Source of the DNA: Aeromonas veronii
GTDB lineage: Bacteria > Pseudomonadota > Gammaproteobacteria > Enterobacterales > Aeromonadaceae
DNA length: 64,000 bases
Direction: 5' to 3'
NCBI GenBank assembly: GCA_041319085.1
Contig: CP101033.1
Coordinates: 3,677,501 to 3,741,500, forward strand
Each line of letters begins with the position of its first letter. Within the stretch, counting starts at the first letter, position 1. Shown in pieces: positions 17,512-26,460 of this stretch. The notes under the pieces were generated by a model. It made no database searches. It was given only the letters and a program-made list of their open reading frames with translations, and was not told the DNA's origin. The translations under genes were made by a program, and so were the position numbers.

Positions 17512-18939
17512 ATGGTCAAAAAATGGATGATGGCGGGTCTGACGATGTTGCCTGCCTTGCTGGTTACCCCAAGTTGGGCCGATGAGGTCGCTCAGGTACA
17601 GGCTGCGGTGGCACCGGTTGCCACCATGACAATCAACAAGGGGGACAACACCTGGATGCTACTCTCGGCGGCACTGGTGATCCTGATGTCGATCCCCGGT
17701 CTCGCCCTCTTCTACGGTGGTCTGGTGCGGGCCAAGAACATGCTAAGTGTGCTGATGCAGGTCTTTACCCTGTTCTGCCTCATCTGCGTGCTTTGGGTGA
17801 TTTACGGCTATTCGCTGGCCTTTACCGAGGGGGGCAATTTCTACGGCTCCTTCAGCAAGGTGCTGCTCAAGGGGGTGACGCCTGACTCCATCGCTGCCAC
17901 CTTCAGCAAGGGTGTCGGTATCAGCGAGCTAATCTATGTGGTGTTCCAGGGGGCCTTTGCCGCCATCACCTGCGGCCTCATTGTGGGGGCGTTTGCCGAA
18001 CGCATCAAGTTCGCCGCCGTGCTGCTCTTCTCGGTGATCTGGTTCACCTTCGCCTACATCCCGCTGGCTCATATGGTGTGGTACTGGGCGGGCCCGGATG
18101 CCTATACCAGCGCCGAGGCTGCCGCCACGGCGACCGCGACAGCCGGTTATCTGTTCCAGCATGGTGCGCTGGACTTTGCAGGCGGCACCGTGGTGCACAT
18201 CAATGCCGCCGTGGCGGGTCTGGTGGGCGCCTATCTGGTGGGCAAGCGTCTGGGCTACGGTCGTGACCCCATGACCCCGCACAGCCTGACCATGACCATG
18301 ATCGGTGCCTCCCTGCTCTGGTTTGGCTGGTTCGGTTTCAACGCTGGCTCCGCACTGGAAGCCAACGGTATCGCGGCACTCGCCTTTATCAACACCTGGG
18401 TGGCACCGGCTGCGGCTGCGCTCTCCTGGACGTTGGCCGAGTGGATGATGAAAGGGCGCCCCTCTCTGCTGGGTGCCGCCTCTGGCGCGGTATCCGGTCT
18501 GGTGGTGATCACCCCGGCGGCCGGTTTCGTCGGCGTGGGTGGAGGTCTGATTATGGGTCTGATCAGTGGCGTGGCGGGTCTGTGGGGCGTCCACGGTCTC
18601 AAGCGCCTGCTGGGTGCCGATGACAGTCTGGATGTGTTTGGTGTGCACGGGGTGTGCGGCATTCTCGGCGCCCTGCTGACTGGCGTCTTTGCCAGCCCGG
18701 ATCTGGGCGGCACCGGGGTGTGGGACTATGTCACCAATCAGGTTGCCGAGGGTTACTCCATCCTGGCTCAGGTGAAGATCCAGGCTATCGGGGTGGGTGT
18801 CACCCTGCTCTGGTCCGGTGCCGTGGCGGCGATTGCCTTCAAGGCGGTCGACATGCTGGTGGGTCTGCGGGTGAATGGCGATGCCGAGCGGGAAGGGCTG
18901 GATGTCACCTCCCACGGCGAGAAGGCTTACAGCATGTAA
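17512..18939 (+). CDS. amtB: Ammonium transporter AmtB
   Basis: Trimeric inner-membrane ammonium channel. ATG 17512 follows GGGAAGGAGAG and gives 475 residues with a signal peptide (about residues 1-23, cleaved after PSWA), then eleven membrane segments. Twin-His pore residues are in VVHINAAVAG and VFGVHGVCG; FYGGLVRAKNMLS and the IPLAHMVWYW stretch are typical. It is longer than E. coli AmtB (428), with an N-terminal extension after the signal peptide and a C-terminal tail for PII binding. No PII gene is adjacent. Confidence 0.96.
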   Translation: MVKKWMMAGLTMLPALLVTPSWADEVAQVQAAVAPVATMTINKGDNTWMLLSAALVILMSIPGLALFYGGLVRAKNMLSVLMQVFTLFCLICVLWVIYGYSLAFTEGGNFYGSFSKVLLKGVTPDSIAATFSKGVGISELIYVVFQGAFAAITCGLIVGAFAERIKFAAVLLFSVIWFTFAYIPLAHMVWYWAGPDAYTSAEAAATATATAGYLFQHGALDFAGGTVVHINAAVAGLVGAYLVGKRLGYGRDPMTPHSLTMTMIGASLLWFGWFGFNAGSALEANGIAALAFINTWVAPAAAALSWTLAEWMMKGRPSLLGAASGAVSGLVVITPAAGFVGVGGGLIMGLISGVAGLWGVHGLKRLLGADDSLDVFGVHGVCGILGALLTGVFASPDLGGTGVWDYVTNQVAEGYSILAQVKIQAIGVGVTLLWSGAVAAIAFKAVDMLVGLRVNGDAEREGLDVTSHGEKAYSM

Positions 18940-18957
18940 TCCCGAATACCAGACAAC

Positions 18958-18986
18958 AAAAAACCGCCGGGATCGGCGGTTTTTTT
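18958..18986 (+). terminator. Terminator of amtB
   Basis: AAACCGCCG / CGGCGGTTT around GGAT, with flanking A and T runs. Seven T follow on the plus strand. It may work in both directions for the convergent slyB. Confidence 0.88.
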
Positions 18987-19021
18987 ATGACTCGAGCGCT
19001 GCAAAGCCTGAGTTCACACTC

Positions 19022-19489
19022 TTAGTTCACGACGGCCACGTTGATGCTGCCATTGCCCTGGGTCATGCGCACCCGCGCGCCCGGGGTGAAGGTGGGGCTG
19101 GCTTTCTGCACCACCACGATGGCTTCGCCATTCTCTTTCTTGATCTCCAACTCGACACCGTCGACCTGATTCATCTTGTTGCCGATGGCTTTGCCTGCCG
19201 CCGCACCGGCGAGCGCTGCGCCTGCTGCTGCGATATCGCGGCCGGTGCCGCCACCAACAGTGCTGCCAAGCAGGCCGCCGACCACGGCGCCACCAATGGT
19301 GCCGAGCAGGGAGTCCTCATCGGCCTGGATTTGCACCGGGCGAGTGGAGACAATGGTGCCGTAGCTGACGGTCTGCACCTGTTTGGCGCGATCTTTGGTG
19401 TAGACGTCGCCGGAGTAGGTATCACTGTTGGCACAACCGGTGATGGTGGTCGCGGCCAGCAAGGCAATAAGGGTCATACGCTTCAACAT
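19022..19489 (-). CDS. slyB: Outer-membrane lipoprotein SlyB
   Basis: Small glycine-zipper lipoprotein of the outer membrane; in E. coli it belongs to the PhoPQ regulon and helps maintain the envelope. From ATG 19489 the product is 155 residues, the same as E. coli. The signal peptide ends in the lipobox TITGC. SGDVYT, KQVQTVSYGTIV, RPVQIQ and the glycine-rich repeat LLGTIGGAVVGGLLGSTVGGGTG closely follow E. coli SlyB. It lies 97 bases after a GNAT gene on the same strand. Confidence 0.93.
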   Translation of the reverse strand: MLKRMTLIALLAATTITGCANSDTYSGDVYTKDRAKQVQTVSYGTIVSTRPVQIQADEDSLLGTIGGAVVGGLLGSTVGGGTGRDIAAAGAALAGAAAGKAIGNKMNQVDGVELEIKKENGEAIVVVQKASPTFTPGARVRMTQGNGSINVAVVN

Positions 19490-19586
19490 GGTGGGCCTCC
19501 TGGGCGGTATGCAATTAGAACGGTCAGGTTGATGAGGGCACTCTACGCCAACCTCATCACACATGAAATCGACAAAATGTAATCAA

Positions 19587-20090
19587 TTATTCGTTCTGTA
19601 ACTGGTTTTGTCCTTGAATCGCAGCTGTACCTGAGAGTTTTTTAGCCAACACCAGACGCGCCTCAGCGGGGCCGAAATAGTCGGCCACCTCCGCCACCAG
19701 TTGGTAGCCGAGCCGGTAATAGAGGCGCTGGGCCGGATTGGCCGGATCAACGGTGAGTCGCAGTTCGCCGATCTGTGGCTGTAGCGCCTGCTGGTTTTCC
19801 TCCATCTGGCGCATCATCCGCTCTGCGAGGCCAAAGCCGCGAGCCTCGGGCAGTACGGCCAGCGAGAGCACCCAGCCGTGCGACCGATTCTGACCAAAAC
19901 CACCCAGTACATAACCCACCAGTTGCCCCTCGTATTCGGCTACCAACAACAGGTCGGGCCACAAATCCATCGCCTGACGGAAAAAGAAGGCGGGATAAAC
20001 ATCGTCGCCAAATACCTTGGCATCGATCTGCCAGATGGCGTGCATGTCGGCGTGGGTGGCGGTGCGTAGCAAAGGTGGGGTGTGGTACAT
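19587..20090 (-). CDS. GNAT-family N-acetyltransferase
   Basis: RimI-like acetyltransferase of unknown substrate. From ATG 20090 (GGAG 7 bases upstream) it has 167 residues starting MYHTPPLLRTATHADMHAIWQID. The acetyl-CoA segment is LSLAVLPEARGFGLAERMM, a slightly altered V/I-x-P-x-x-R/Q-G-x-G/A motif. NPAQRLYYRLGYQ is motif B. An in-frame upstream ATG at 20162 would add 24 residues and overlap the stop of a small ORF as ATGA, so the true start is open. Confidence 0.8.
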   Translation of the reverse strand: MYHTPPLLRTATHADMHAIWQIDAKVFGDDVYPAFFFRQAMDLWPDLLLVAEYEGQLVGYVLGGFGQNRSHGWVLSLAVLPEARGFGLAERMMRQMEENQQALQPQIGELRLTVDPANPAQRLYYRLGYQLVAEVADYFGPAEARLVLAKKLSGTAAIQGQNQLQNE

Positions 20091-20126
20091 CAGGACTCCA
20101 TCGACAATAAACGGGTCGGCAAGGGC

Positions 20127-20146
20127 CGTTGACCTCGGAGTCAACG
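20127..20146 (-). promoter_or_regulatory. Dyad upstream of the GNAT gene
   Basis: CGTTGAC and GTCAACG flank six bases, a perfect 7-bp inverted repeat 37 bases before the ATG at 20090. It could be an operator or a leader hairpin. If translation starts at 20162 it is inside the gene. Confidence 0.3.
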
Positions 20147-20158
20147 ACAGAACAGGAG

Positions 20159-20290
20159 TCATAGGGTATCGGCCATCCCCTGCCGGATGCAAGGGAGTGG
20201 CGGCAGGGGCCGACTCTGGGGCAATTTGGGGGCGTTGCGCCAATCATCGAGCAGGTGGCGGAAGGTGAGCCAAGGGTGGTGCAGCAACAT
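20159..20290 (-). CDS. Possible 43-residue small protein before the GNAT gene
   Basis: ATG at 20290 preceded by TGAGG (7-base spacing) opens a 43-residue frame beginning MLLHHPWLTFRHLLDDWRN and ending MADTL. Its TGA overlaps an in-frame GNAT start as ATGA. The first half resembles an amphipathic helix; the second is proline-rich. I recognise no family. It could be a real translationally coupled leader or chance. Confidence 0.3.
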   Translation of the reverse strand: MLLHHPWLTFRHLLDDWRNAPKLPQSRPLPPLPCIRQGMADTL

Positions 20291-20352
20291 ACGCGGGCCT
20301 CACCACATCATCACTGGCTGGTTTTGGGGGTGATACAGGTCAAAGGGGGATG

Positions 20353-20376
20353 AAAAACAGGGCCCGCAGGCCCTGT
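20353..20376 (-). terminator. Terminator of the aminopeptidase gene
   Basis: Minus-strand stem ACAGGGCC / GGGCCCTGT with loop around TGC, followed by TTTTTC. It directly follows the aminopeptidase stop at 20381. Confidence 0.85.
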
Positions 20377-20380
20377 GTCA

Positions 20381-22183
20381 TCAGATCAGGCTGGTTGCCT
20401 GCGCCAGCCAGGCGAGATCCTCGCCCTCGAGCAGCGGGCTCAGACGGCGGAACACCTCGACGTGGTATTCGTTGATCCAGCGGAACTCGGCCGGGCTCAG
20501 CAGGCTGCGGTCGATCAGGCGAGTATCGAACGGCACATAGGTCAGCCGCTCGAAGCCCAGCATCGGCAGCTCGCCACTCTGCTCCAGCTCGCTCACTACC
20601 ACCAGGTTTTCGCAGCGGATACCAAAACCATCTTCCCGGTAGTAGCCCGGCTCGTTGGAGAGCACCATGCCCGGCTGCAGCGCCACCATGTTCCCTTTCG
20701 GGGCGATGCGCTGGGGTCCTTCGTGGACACTCAGGAAGTGGCCGACGCCGTGGCCTGTGCCGTGATCATAGTTGTAGCCGGCCTGCCACAGCGGCATGCG
20801 GGCCAGCACATCGAGCTGGATACCGGCAGTGCCACGGGGAAAGCGGGCCTGATCCAGTGCGATATGACCCTGCAGTACCCGGGTAAACATCGCTTTCTGC
20901 TCATCGCTCACCTCACCCACCTTGATGGTGCGGGTGATGTCGGTGGTGCCATCCATATACTGGGCGCCGGAGTCCAGCAGATAGAGGCCATCCTGGCCGA
21001 ACGCACGCGGCACACCATTGGTGTGGTGGTAGTGGCACATGGCGGCATTGGGGCCGAGCGCGGAGATGGTATCGAAGCTCGGCTCGACGTAGTGCGCCTG
21101 CTCGCGGCGAAACGCTTCCACCTGATCGGCCAGGGTGCCTTCATCCACCCCCTCGAACTCGCCGGAGGCGACCAGTCGATCCAGCCAGGCGAGGAAGCGG
21201 GTCATGGCGACACCATCGCGCAGATGGGCGGCGCGCATGCCGGTCAGCTCGATTTCGTTCTTGCATGCTTTAGGCAGCATGGTCGGATCTTGGCCAGCCA
21301 CCAGCATAGCGCCCGCCTCTTCCATAATGAGCTGGGTCCAGGCGTTAGCGCTGTCCGGATCGGCCAGCACCTTCTGCTGATCTTCACCGATGCGCTGCAG
21401 CACGTCACCCAGCTTGTCGATGGGGTAGACGGAGACGTCTTGGCCAACGTGTTGGGTGAAGGCGAAACAGTCGATTTTGTCGGTGTCGACGAAGAAATCC
21501 ATGCTGGTATTGGCGTAGAGCACCGCAAAACCCAGCACCACCGGCAGGCGGTCGATGTCGCGGCCACGCAGGTTGAGCAACCAGTTGATGGGCTCGGCCT
21601 GGGTCAGCAGTACCGCATCCAGCCCGCGCTTGCGCAGATCGCTCGCCAGCAGTTCACGCTTGGCCTGACTGGACTGGCCCGCCAGCTCCTCGCTATAGAG
21701 GATGACCGGGCTCTTGGTCGGCTCGGGGCGATCGCTCCAGTGCTGGTCGATGGGATTTTGCTCGACGCGGATCAGCTCGATACCATGCTCGGCCAGCACG
21801 GCGTTGGCACTCTTGTACCAGCTCAGGCTGTGCAGACGGGGATCGAAGCCAACCCGTGAACCTGACGGCAACTGCTCGGCCAACCACTGCACATGGGGAT
21901 GTTCAATGAGGTGGAGGAATTCAAACAGTGCGGCGGGGGTTTGCATCCGCGCCTGCACCGTGTAGCGACCATCGACAAAGAGGGCTGCCCGCTGGGTCAT
22001 GATGATGGCGACGCCGGCAGAGCCGTTGAAACCGGTGATCCAGTCAAGCCGCTCGGCATAAGCGGGGATGTACTCGCCGAGGTGCTCATCATCGTGGGGG
22101 ACGATAAAGGCGTCCAACTCCTGCATGGCCAGCTCGGCCCTGACTTGGGCGACGCGGGTTTCAATAATCTCGAAATGATTCAT
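20381..22183 (-). CDS. Aminopeptidase P, long three-domain form (Xaa-Pro aminopeptidase)
   Basis: Metallo-peptidase of family M24B that removes N-terminal residues before proline. At 600 residues it is longer than E. coli PepP (441) and matches the eukaryote-like XPNPEP1 architecture: two creatinase-type N domains (residues ~1-290) and a C-terminal pita-bread domain (~300-600). Metal ligands are visible in LLDSGAQYMDGTTDITRT (two Asp), HGTGHGVGHFL (His), SNEPGYY (Glu) and RCENL (Glu). It lies 33 bases after the GntR regulator on the same strand, suggesting a two-gene operon. Confidence 0.93.
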   Translation of the reverse strand: MNHFEIIETRVAQVRAELAMQELDAFIVPHDDEHLGEYIPAYAERLDWITGFNGSAGVAIIMTQRAALFVDGRYTVQARMQTPAALFEFLHLIEHPHVQWLAEQLPSGSRVGFDPRLHSLSWYKSANAVLAEHGIELIRVEQNPIDQHWSDRPEPTKSPVILYSEELAGQSSQAKRELLASDLRKRGLDAVLLTQAEPINWLLNLRGRDIDRLPVVLGFAVLYANTSMDFFVDTDKIDCFAFTQHVGQDVSVYPIDKLGDVLQRIGEDQQKVLADPDSANAWTQLIMEEAGAMLVAGQDPTMLPKACKNEIELTGMRAAHLRDGVAMTRFLAWLDRLVASGEFEGVDEGTLADQVEAFRREQAHYVEPSFDTISALGPNAAMCHYHHTNGVPRAFGQDGLYLLDSGAQYMDGTTDITRTIKVGEVSDEQKAMFTRVLQGHIALDQARFPRGTAGIQLDVLARMPLWQAGYNYDHGTGHGVGHFLSVHEGPQRIAPKGNMVALQPGMVLSNEPGYYREDGFGIRCENLVVVSELEQSGELPMLGFERLTYVPFDTRLIDRSLLSPAEFRWINEYHVEVFRRLSPLLEGEDLAWLAQATSLI

Positions 22184-22216
22184 GTCGTTAGTGCCAGATG
22201 GTTGCTATATGAGTGT

Positions 22217-22882
22217 TCAGTTTTTATGGCCGCTGGCCAGGATCCGCTTGATCGACTGGCCTGCTGCTTCGATATGCTGCCTGAGCAGAACCACCGCCTC
22301 GTGCTTGCGCCGGGCGCGGCACAGTTCGAGCAATTGGGCGTGTTCACGCTCCGCCTTGTCCACGCCACCCAGTGCAAACAGCAGCTCGAAGCGGACATAG
22401 CGGTCACAGCTCAGATTGATCTGGGCGATGAGATCCAGTGCCTGGGGGCGATCGGCTGCCTGATAGAGGGTGGCGTGAAAGCTGTGGTTCAACTCGGCCC
22501 AATGTTCGATCTGGGTGCCTGACTCCAGGGCGTGATCAAACTGGGCGAGGATCGCCTCCGCTTGCGCGAAGGTGGCTTCCGTCATCTTGTCGACGGCGTG
22601 AAACAGGGTATCGGCTTCCAGCAGTGCTCGCAAATAAAAGAGCTCTTCGATGGCCGAGGCGTCCAGCATGGTGACCACGGCGCCGCGATGGGCCTCGAAC
22701 TTCACCAGCCCCTGCGCTTCCAGCTGCATCAGGGCTTCGCGCACCGGAATGCGGCTCACGGCCAGCTCTTTGGCGATGGCATCCTGACGCAAGGGGGCGC
22801 CAGCGGGGAACTCCCCACGGAGGATCCGGCCACGGAGGTTTTCCATCACCATCTGGGTTCGGGTCTTGTAGGGTGGGGTCAT
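22217..22882 (-). CDS. GntR-family regulator, FadR/FCD subgroup
   Basis: Transcription factor with an N-terminal winged helix (residues ~10-75: AIAKELAVSRIPVREALMQLEAQGLV) and a C-terminal FCD ligand domain (~80-215). Metal-binding positions are probably in ELNHSFHATL, with a later His in EHAQL. The product is 221 residues. It heads the likely operon with aminopeptidase P and may control peptide or proline use; this role is inferred only from linkage. A direct repeat in its promoter may be its own operator. Confidence 0.88.
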   Translation of the reverse strand: MTPPYKTRTQMVMENLRGRILRGEFPAGAPLRQDAIAKELAVSRIPVREALMQLEAQGLVKFEAHRGAVVTMLDASAIEELFYLRALLEADTLFHAVDKMTEATFAQAEAILAQFDHALESGTQIEHWAELNHSFHATLYQAADRPQALDLIAQINLSCDRYVRFELLFALGGVDKAEREHAQLLELCRARRKHEAVVLLRQHIEAAGQSIKRILASGHKN

Positions 22883-22910
22883 GGTCGGGTCACGAGTGAG
22901 CGTTACAAAA

Positions 22911-22924
22911 TTGTATATTGTATA
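22911..22924 (-). promoter_or_regulatory. Direct repeat in the gntR promoter region
   Basis: TTGTATA occurs twice in tandem (plus-strand reading), 29 bases before the gntR start. It is AT-rich and could be a -10 region, an operator for the adjacent GntR protein, or both. Confidence 0.35.
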
Positions 22925-23011
22925 AAGTTTAGCTGAATCTACCCCGTCAGGACTAGCAAGGCAAGGTTTCGGGGTCTGTCGCGGCGTAGCGGGTAGCGTT
23001 CGGGGCTGCCA

Positions 23012-23046
23012 TAAAAAAAATGCCGGTCAGCGTGGCTGACCGGCAT
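23012..23046 (-). terminator. Terminator of pckA
   Basis: Minus-strand stem ATGCCGGTCAGC / GCTGACCGGCAT around a three-base loop, followed by eight T with one A. It lies 27 bases after the pckA stop. Confidence 0.9.
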
Positions 23047-23072
23047 GATGTCATGGATACGAAGCGCGACTA

Positions 23073-24698
23073 TTACAGTTGCGGGCCTGCCGCAACCAGA
23101 CGTTTGCCTTCGTCGTTATCGGTGAAGCGCTCGAAGTTCTTGATGAAACGGCCTGCCAGATCGACGGCCTTGGCATCCCACTCGGCCTTCTCGGCGTAAG
23201 TGTCGCGCGGGTCGAGGATCGCCGGGTTCACATCGTGCAGCGCGGTCGGGATCTCCAGATTGAAGATTGGCAGCACCTTGGTCTCGGCCTTCTCGATGGA
23301 GCCATCCAGGATGGCATCGATGATGGCGCGGGTATCCTTGATGGAGATGCGCTTGCCGGTGCCGTTCCAGCCGGTGTTGACCAGATAGGCCTCTGCACCT
23401 GCCGCTTCCATCCGTTTCACCAGCTCCTGACCGTACTTGGTCGGGTGCAGGGAGAGGAAGGCTGCGCCGAAGCAGGAGGAGAAGGTCGGAGTCGGCTCGG
23501 TGATGCCGCGCTCGGTACCGGCCAGTTTGGCGGTGAAGCCAGACAGGAAGTGGTATTTGGTCTGCTCCTTGGTCAGTTTGGAGACCGGGGGCAGCACGCC
23601 GAAGGCGTCGGCAGTCAGGAAGATCACCTTGGTGGCGTGACCTGCCTTGGAGACCGGCTTGACGATGTTGTCGATATGATAGATGGGGTAGGAGACGCGG
23701 GTGTTCTCGGTCTTGGAGCCATCATCGAAGTCGATGGTGCCATCGGCAGCAACGGTCACGTTCTCCAGCAGCGCATCGCGACGGATGGCGTGGTAGATGT
23801 CCGGCTCCGCCTCTTCGGAGAGCTTGATAGTCTTGGCGTAGCAGCCGCCTTCGAAGTTGAACACGCCGTGGTCATCCCAGCCGTGCTCGTCATCGCCGAT
23901 CAGCTGACGCTTGGGATCGGTGGAGAGGGTGGTCTTGCCGGTGCCGGAGAGGCCGAAGAAGATGGCAACGTCGCCGTCCTGACCCACGTTGGCGGAGCAG
24001 TGCATGGAGGCAATGCCGCGCAGGGGCAGGAAGTAGTTCATCATGGAGAACATGCCCTTCTTCATCTCGCCACCGTACCAGGTGCCACCGATGAGCTGCA
24101 TCTTCTCGGTCATGTTGAAGGCAACAAAGTTCTCGGAGTTGAGACCCTGCTCCTTCCAGTTCGGGTTGGTGCACTTGGCACCGTTCATCACCACGAAGTC
24201 AGGCTTGAAGGTTTTCAGCTCTTCATCGCTCGGGCGGATGAACATGTTTTTCACGAAGTGTGCCTGCCAAGCCACCTCGGTGATGATGCGCACGGCCAGA
24301 CGGGTATCCGGGTTGGCACCGCAAAAACCATCGACCACAAACAGGCGCTTGCCGGAGAGCTGTTTGGTAACCAGCGCCTTCAGATGTGACCATACTTCCG
24401 GGGTAATGGCTTTGTTATCGTTTTTACCCTGGTCAGACCACCACACAGTATCCTGGGTAGTGGCATCTTTGACGATATATTTATCTTTCGGGGAGCGACC
24501 GGTGAAGATACCGGTGTTGACGTTGACGGCGCCCAGTTCGGTCACCACACCGCGCTCGAACCCTTCCAGGTCAGCACGTGTCTCTTCCGCGAAAAGCTGC
24601 TCGTAAGAGGGGTTGCGAACGATTTCTTGGCTGTTTTTGATGCCGTACTGGTCCAGTCCTAATTGTTGGGCCAGGGTGGGTTCTGCCACGATTGTCAT
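23073..24698 (-). CDS. pckA: Phosphoenolpyruvate carboxykinase (ATP)
   Basis: Gluconeogenic enzyme converting oxaloacetate and ATP to PEP. The product is 541 residues (E. coli 540), starting [22 protein letters not shown] after AGGAG. The P-loop [14 protein letters not shown], the PEPCK-specific [22 protein letters not shown] and substrate residues in [10 protein letters not shown] are intact. Gene order hslR-hslO-pckA is as in E. coli. With ppc in the same window, both directions of the PEP/oxaloacetate node are encoded within 14 kb. Confidence 0.97.
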   Translation of the reverse strand: MTIVAEPTLAQQLGLDQYGIKNSQEIVRNPSYEQLFAEETRADLEGFERGVVTELGAVNVNTGIFTGRSPKDKYIVKDATTQDTVWWSDQGKNDNKAITPEVWSHLKALVTKQLSGKRLFVVDGFCGANPDTRLAVRIITEVAWQAHFVKNMFIRPSDEELKTFKPDFVVMNGAKCTNPNWKEQGLNSENFVAFNMTEKMQLIGGTWYGGEMKKGMFSMMNYFLPLRGIASMHCSANVGQDGDVAIFFGLSGTGKTTLSTDPKRQLIGDDEHGWDDHGVFNFEGGCYAKTIKLSEEAEPDIYHAIRRDALLENVTVAADGTIDFDDGSKTENTRVSYPIYHIDNIVKPVSKAGHATKVIFLTADAFGVLPPVSKLTKEQTKYHFLSGFTAKLAGTERGITEPTPTFSSCFGAAFLSLHPTKYGQELVKRMEAAGAEAYLVNTGWNGTGKRISIKDTRAIIDAILDGSIEKAETKVLPIFNLEIPTALHDVNPAILDPRDTYAEKAEWDAKAVDLAGRFIKNFERFTDNDEGKRLVAAGPQL

Positions 24699-24821
24699 TG
24701 TATTCTCCTGGGTTCAGAGGTTGGTAGGGTTCTATCTGACGGTCATCCTATCACTTAGGTGGTAGAGTTTAGCGATCGCCATCAAACTTTATAAAATAGG
24801 GTATTTTTTTGTTATTAAAGT

Positions 24822-24846
24822 TAAAGGCGGGTTTTGCCCGCCTTTA
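24822..24846 (-). terminator. Terminator of hslO
   Basis: AAAGGCGGG pairs with CCCGCCTTT around a short loop right after the hslO stop. The minus-strand tail is AACTTTAAT, moderate rather than strong. It separates hslO from pckA. Confidence 0.7.
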
Positions 24847-24847
24847 A

Positions 24848-25732
24848 TTAGTGTAACTGGTTTGCATCATTGCCGGGAGCCCTGCTGAACAGGGTTTCGA
24901 CATCGATCCCATTAAATTGGTACTGGGCGCCGCAATAATCACAGTGCATGTCGATCTTGCCGAGCTCCTGCACCATCTCCATTACCTCTTCCTTTTCTAT
25001 CTGCAACAGGGCCCCTTCGCAGCGCTCGCGGGAGCAGGTGCAGCGGAACTCGACCGCCTGCGGATCGAACACCCGCACCTTGTCCTGATGGTAGAGACGG
25101 TAGAGGATCTCTTCTGCCTGCAGGCCGAACAGCTCTTCATCCTTGATGGTGCTGGTGAGCTGGGTCAGGTGATCGAAATCGTTGCTGTGATCCTCGCTCT
25201 GGGCGGGCAGCTCCTGCAGCATGATGCCGGCAGCACGCGGTTCGCCTTCATGGTAGCCGGTACGGATCCACAACTTGGTGGCCAGCTGTTCGGAGCGGGC
25301 GAAGTAGTGCTCCAGGCAGCCCGCCAGGGTATCGGCGTCCAGCGCGATGATGCCCTGATAGCGCTCGCCCTGCTCCGGGGTGATGGTGATGATCAGCTGG
25401 CCGTTGCCAATCAGGCTCTGCAGCTTGCCATCGCTCGGCAGCTCGCCTTCATAGCGGGCCACGCCGCGCAGCTGCTGGTTGTTGTCACCATTGATCACGG
25501 CCAGACGCACCGGGCCATCGCCCTGCAGTTGCACTGTGATGGAGCCTTCAAACTTGAGGGTGGCGGTCAGCAGGCTGGTGGCGACCAGCAGTTCGCCCAG
25601 CAGTTTTTGCACCTGCACCGGGTAGTTCTGGGCTTCCACTACGTGGCGGTAGGTGTGATCCAGCTGGACCAGCTCGCCACGCACTTCGTACTCTTCAAAC
25701 AGATAGCGATACAGCAGATCTTGGTTGCTCAT
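24848..25732 (-). CDS. hslO: Redox-regulated chaperone Hsp33
   Basis: Holdase activated by oxidation and unfolding. From ATG 25732 the product is 294 residues (E. coli 292). The zinc/redox switch cysteines are CxC in FRCTCSRERC and CxxC in MHCDYCGA near the C-terminus. The N-terminal domain includes LYRYLFEEYEVRGELVQLD. A second ATG immediately upstream (25735) could also serve; AGGA lies 7 bases before the chosen one. hslR follows upstream as in E. coli. Confidence 0.96.
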   Translation of the reverse strand: MSNQDLLYRYLFEEYEVRGELVQLDHTYRHVVEAQNYPVQVQKLLGELLVATSLLTATLKFEGSITVQLQGDGPVRLAVINGDNNQQLRGVARYEGELPSDGKLQSLIGNGQLIITITPEQGERYQGIIALDADTLAGCLEHYFARSEQLATKLWIRTGYHEGEPRAAGIMLQELPAQSEDHSNDFDHLTQLTSTIKDEELFGLQAEEILYRLYHQDKVRVFDPQAVEFRCTCSRERCEGALLQIEKEEVMEMVQELGKIDMHCDYCGAQYQFNGIDVETLFSRAPGNDANQLH

Positions 25733-25809
25733 CATGTATTCCTGGCTTTTCGGTGAGGTAAATCGGGCGGGCTGGGGTTGCTGCCAGCCCGGTATCAAAT
25801 CGGGGTCGG

Positions 25810-26208
25810 TCAGTACTGTTTGACCTTGAGCAACTGGCGTCGCTCCTGCTTGTCGGGGCGGCGCTCGGGGCTGGGGGCAAACTGGCTATTGAAGCGGCGT
25901 GCCTCGCTGTTCTCGGCCCGTTTTTTCAGGCTCTCGGCGGTCTCTTCATAGAGCTGCTGGGCCAGCGGGGCCGATTTGCGCTGCTCGCTCAAGGCCAGCA
26001 CCCGCACTTCCCGTTCGTCCTGTCCCTGCCAGAAGCGGATCAGTGCCCCCACTTCCACCTGTTTGCCCGGTTTGCTGCGCTGACCATTGTAGTGCACCTT
26101 GCCCCCGTCTATCTGATCCCGCGCAATGGAGCGGGTCTTGTAGAAACGGGCCGCCCACAGCCACTTGTCGAGACGAACCTCGAGGGCACTTTCCGGATGA
26201 TTGGCCAT
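25810..26208 (-). CDS. hslR: Heat-shock ribosome-associated S4 protein Hsp15
   Basis: RNA-binding protein that rescues 50S subunits carrying stalled peptidyl-tRNA. From ATG 26208 (GGAG upstream) it has 132 residues. The N-terminal S4 domain (VRLDKWLWAARFYKTRSIARDQIDGGKVHYNGQRSKP) is nearly identical to E. coli Hsp15, and the basic C-terminal tail ERRPDKQERR is present. It is first in hslR-hslO. Confidence 0.96.
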   Translation of the reverse strand: MANHPESALEVRLDKWLWAARFYKTRSIARDQIDGGKVHYNGQRSKPGKQVEVGALIRFWQGQDEREVRVLALSEQRKSAPLAQQLYEETAESLKKRAENSEARRFNSQFAPSPERRPDKQERRQLLKVKQY

Positions 26209-26315
26209 GAACCGGCTCCATAACGGGGAAAAGGGGTGGTCGATTATACCAGAGGCGGGCCGCTGGATAGAAACCGGCCGGCAGCGAAGGCGTGCCCCGC
26301 TGTTGTCCTGACCAC

Positions 26316-26397
26316 GCAACATATGGGCAGTTTGCTGATTAACAAGGGAAAAGCGGGGGATCTGGCCGTAAGGGGTAGATTGCCTGCCATATGTTGC
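26316..26397. repeat. Inverted repeat of about 14 bp spaced by 53 bases
   Basis: GCAACATATGGGCAG (26316-26330) is mirrored by CTGCCATATGTTGC (26384-26397) with one extra G. It lies between hslR and a membrane-protein gene. It could be a large hairpin, a small mobile-element remnant or a paired operator. Confidence 0.55.
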
Positions 26398-26399
26398 AT

Positions 26400-26426
26400 A
26401 AAAGATGTCGCCCCTCGCGGGGCGCC
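26400..26426 (-). terminator. Terminator of the small membrane-protein gene
   Basis: CGCCCC / GGGGCG around a four-base loop; the minus-strand tail is ACATCTTTTATG. It lies 34 bases after the gene's stop. Confidence 0.65.
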
Positions 26427-26460
26427 ATCGTTCAGTGCAATTGGCCGGTCAGGTCGGTGA

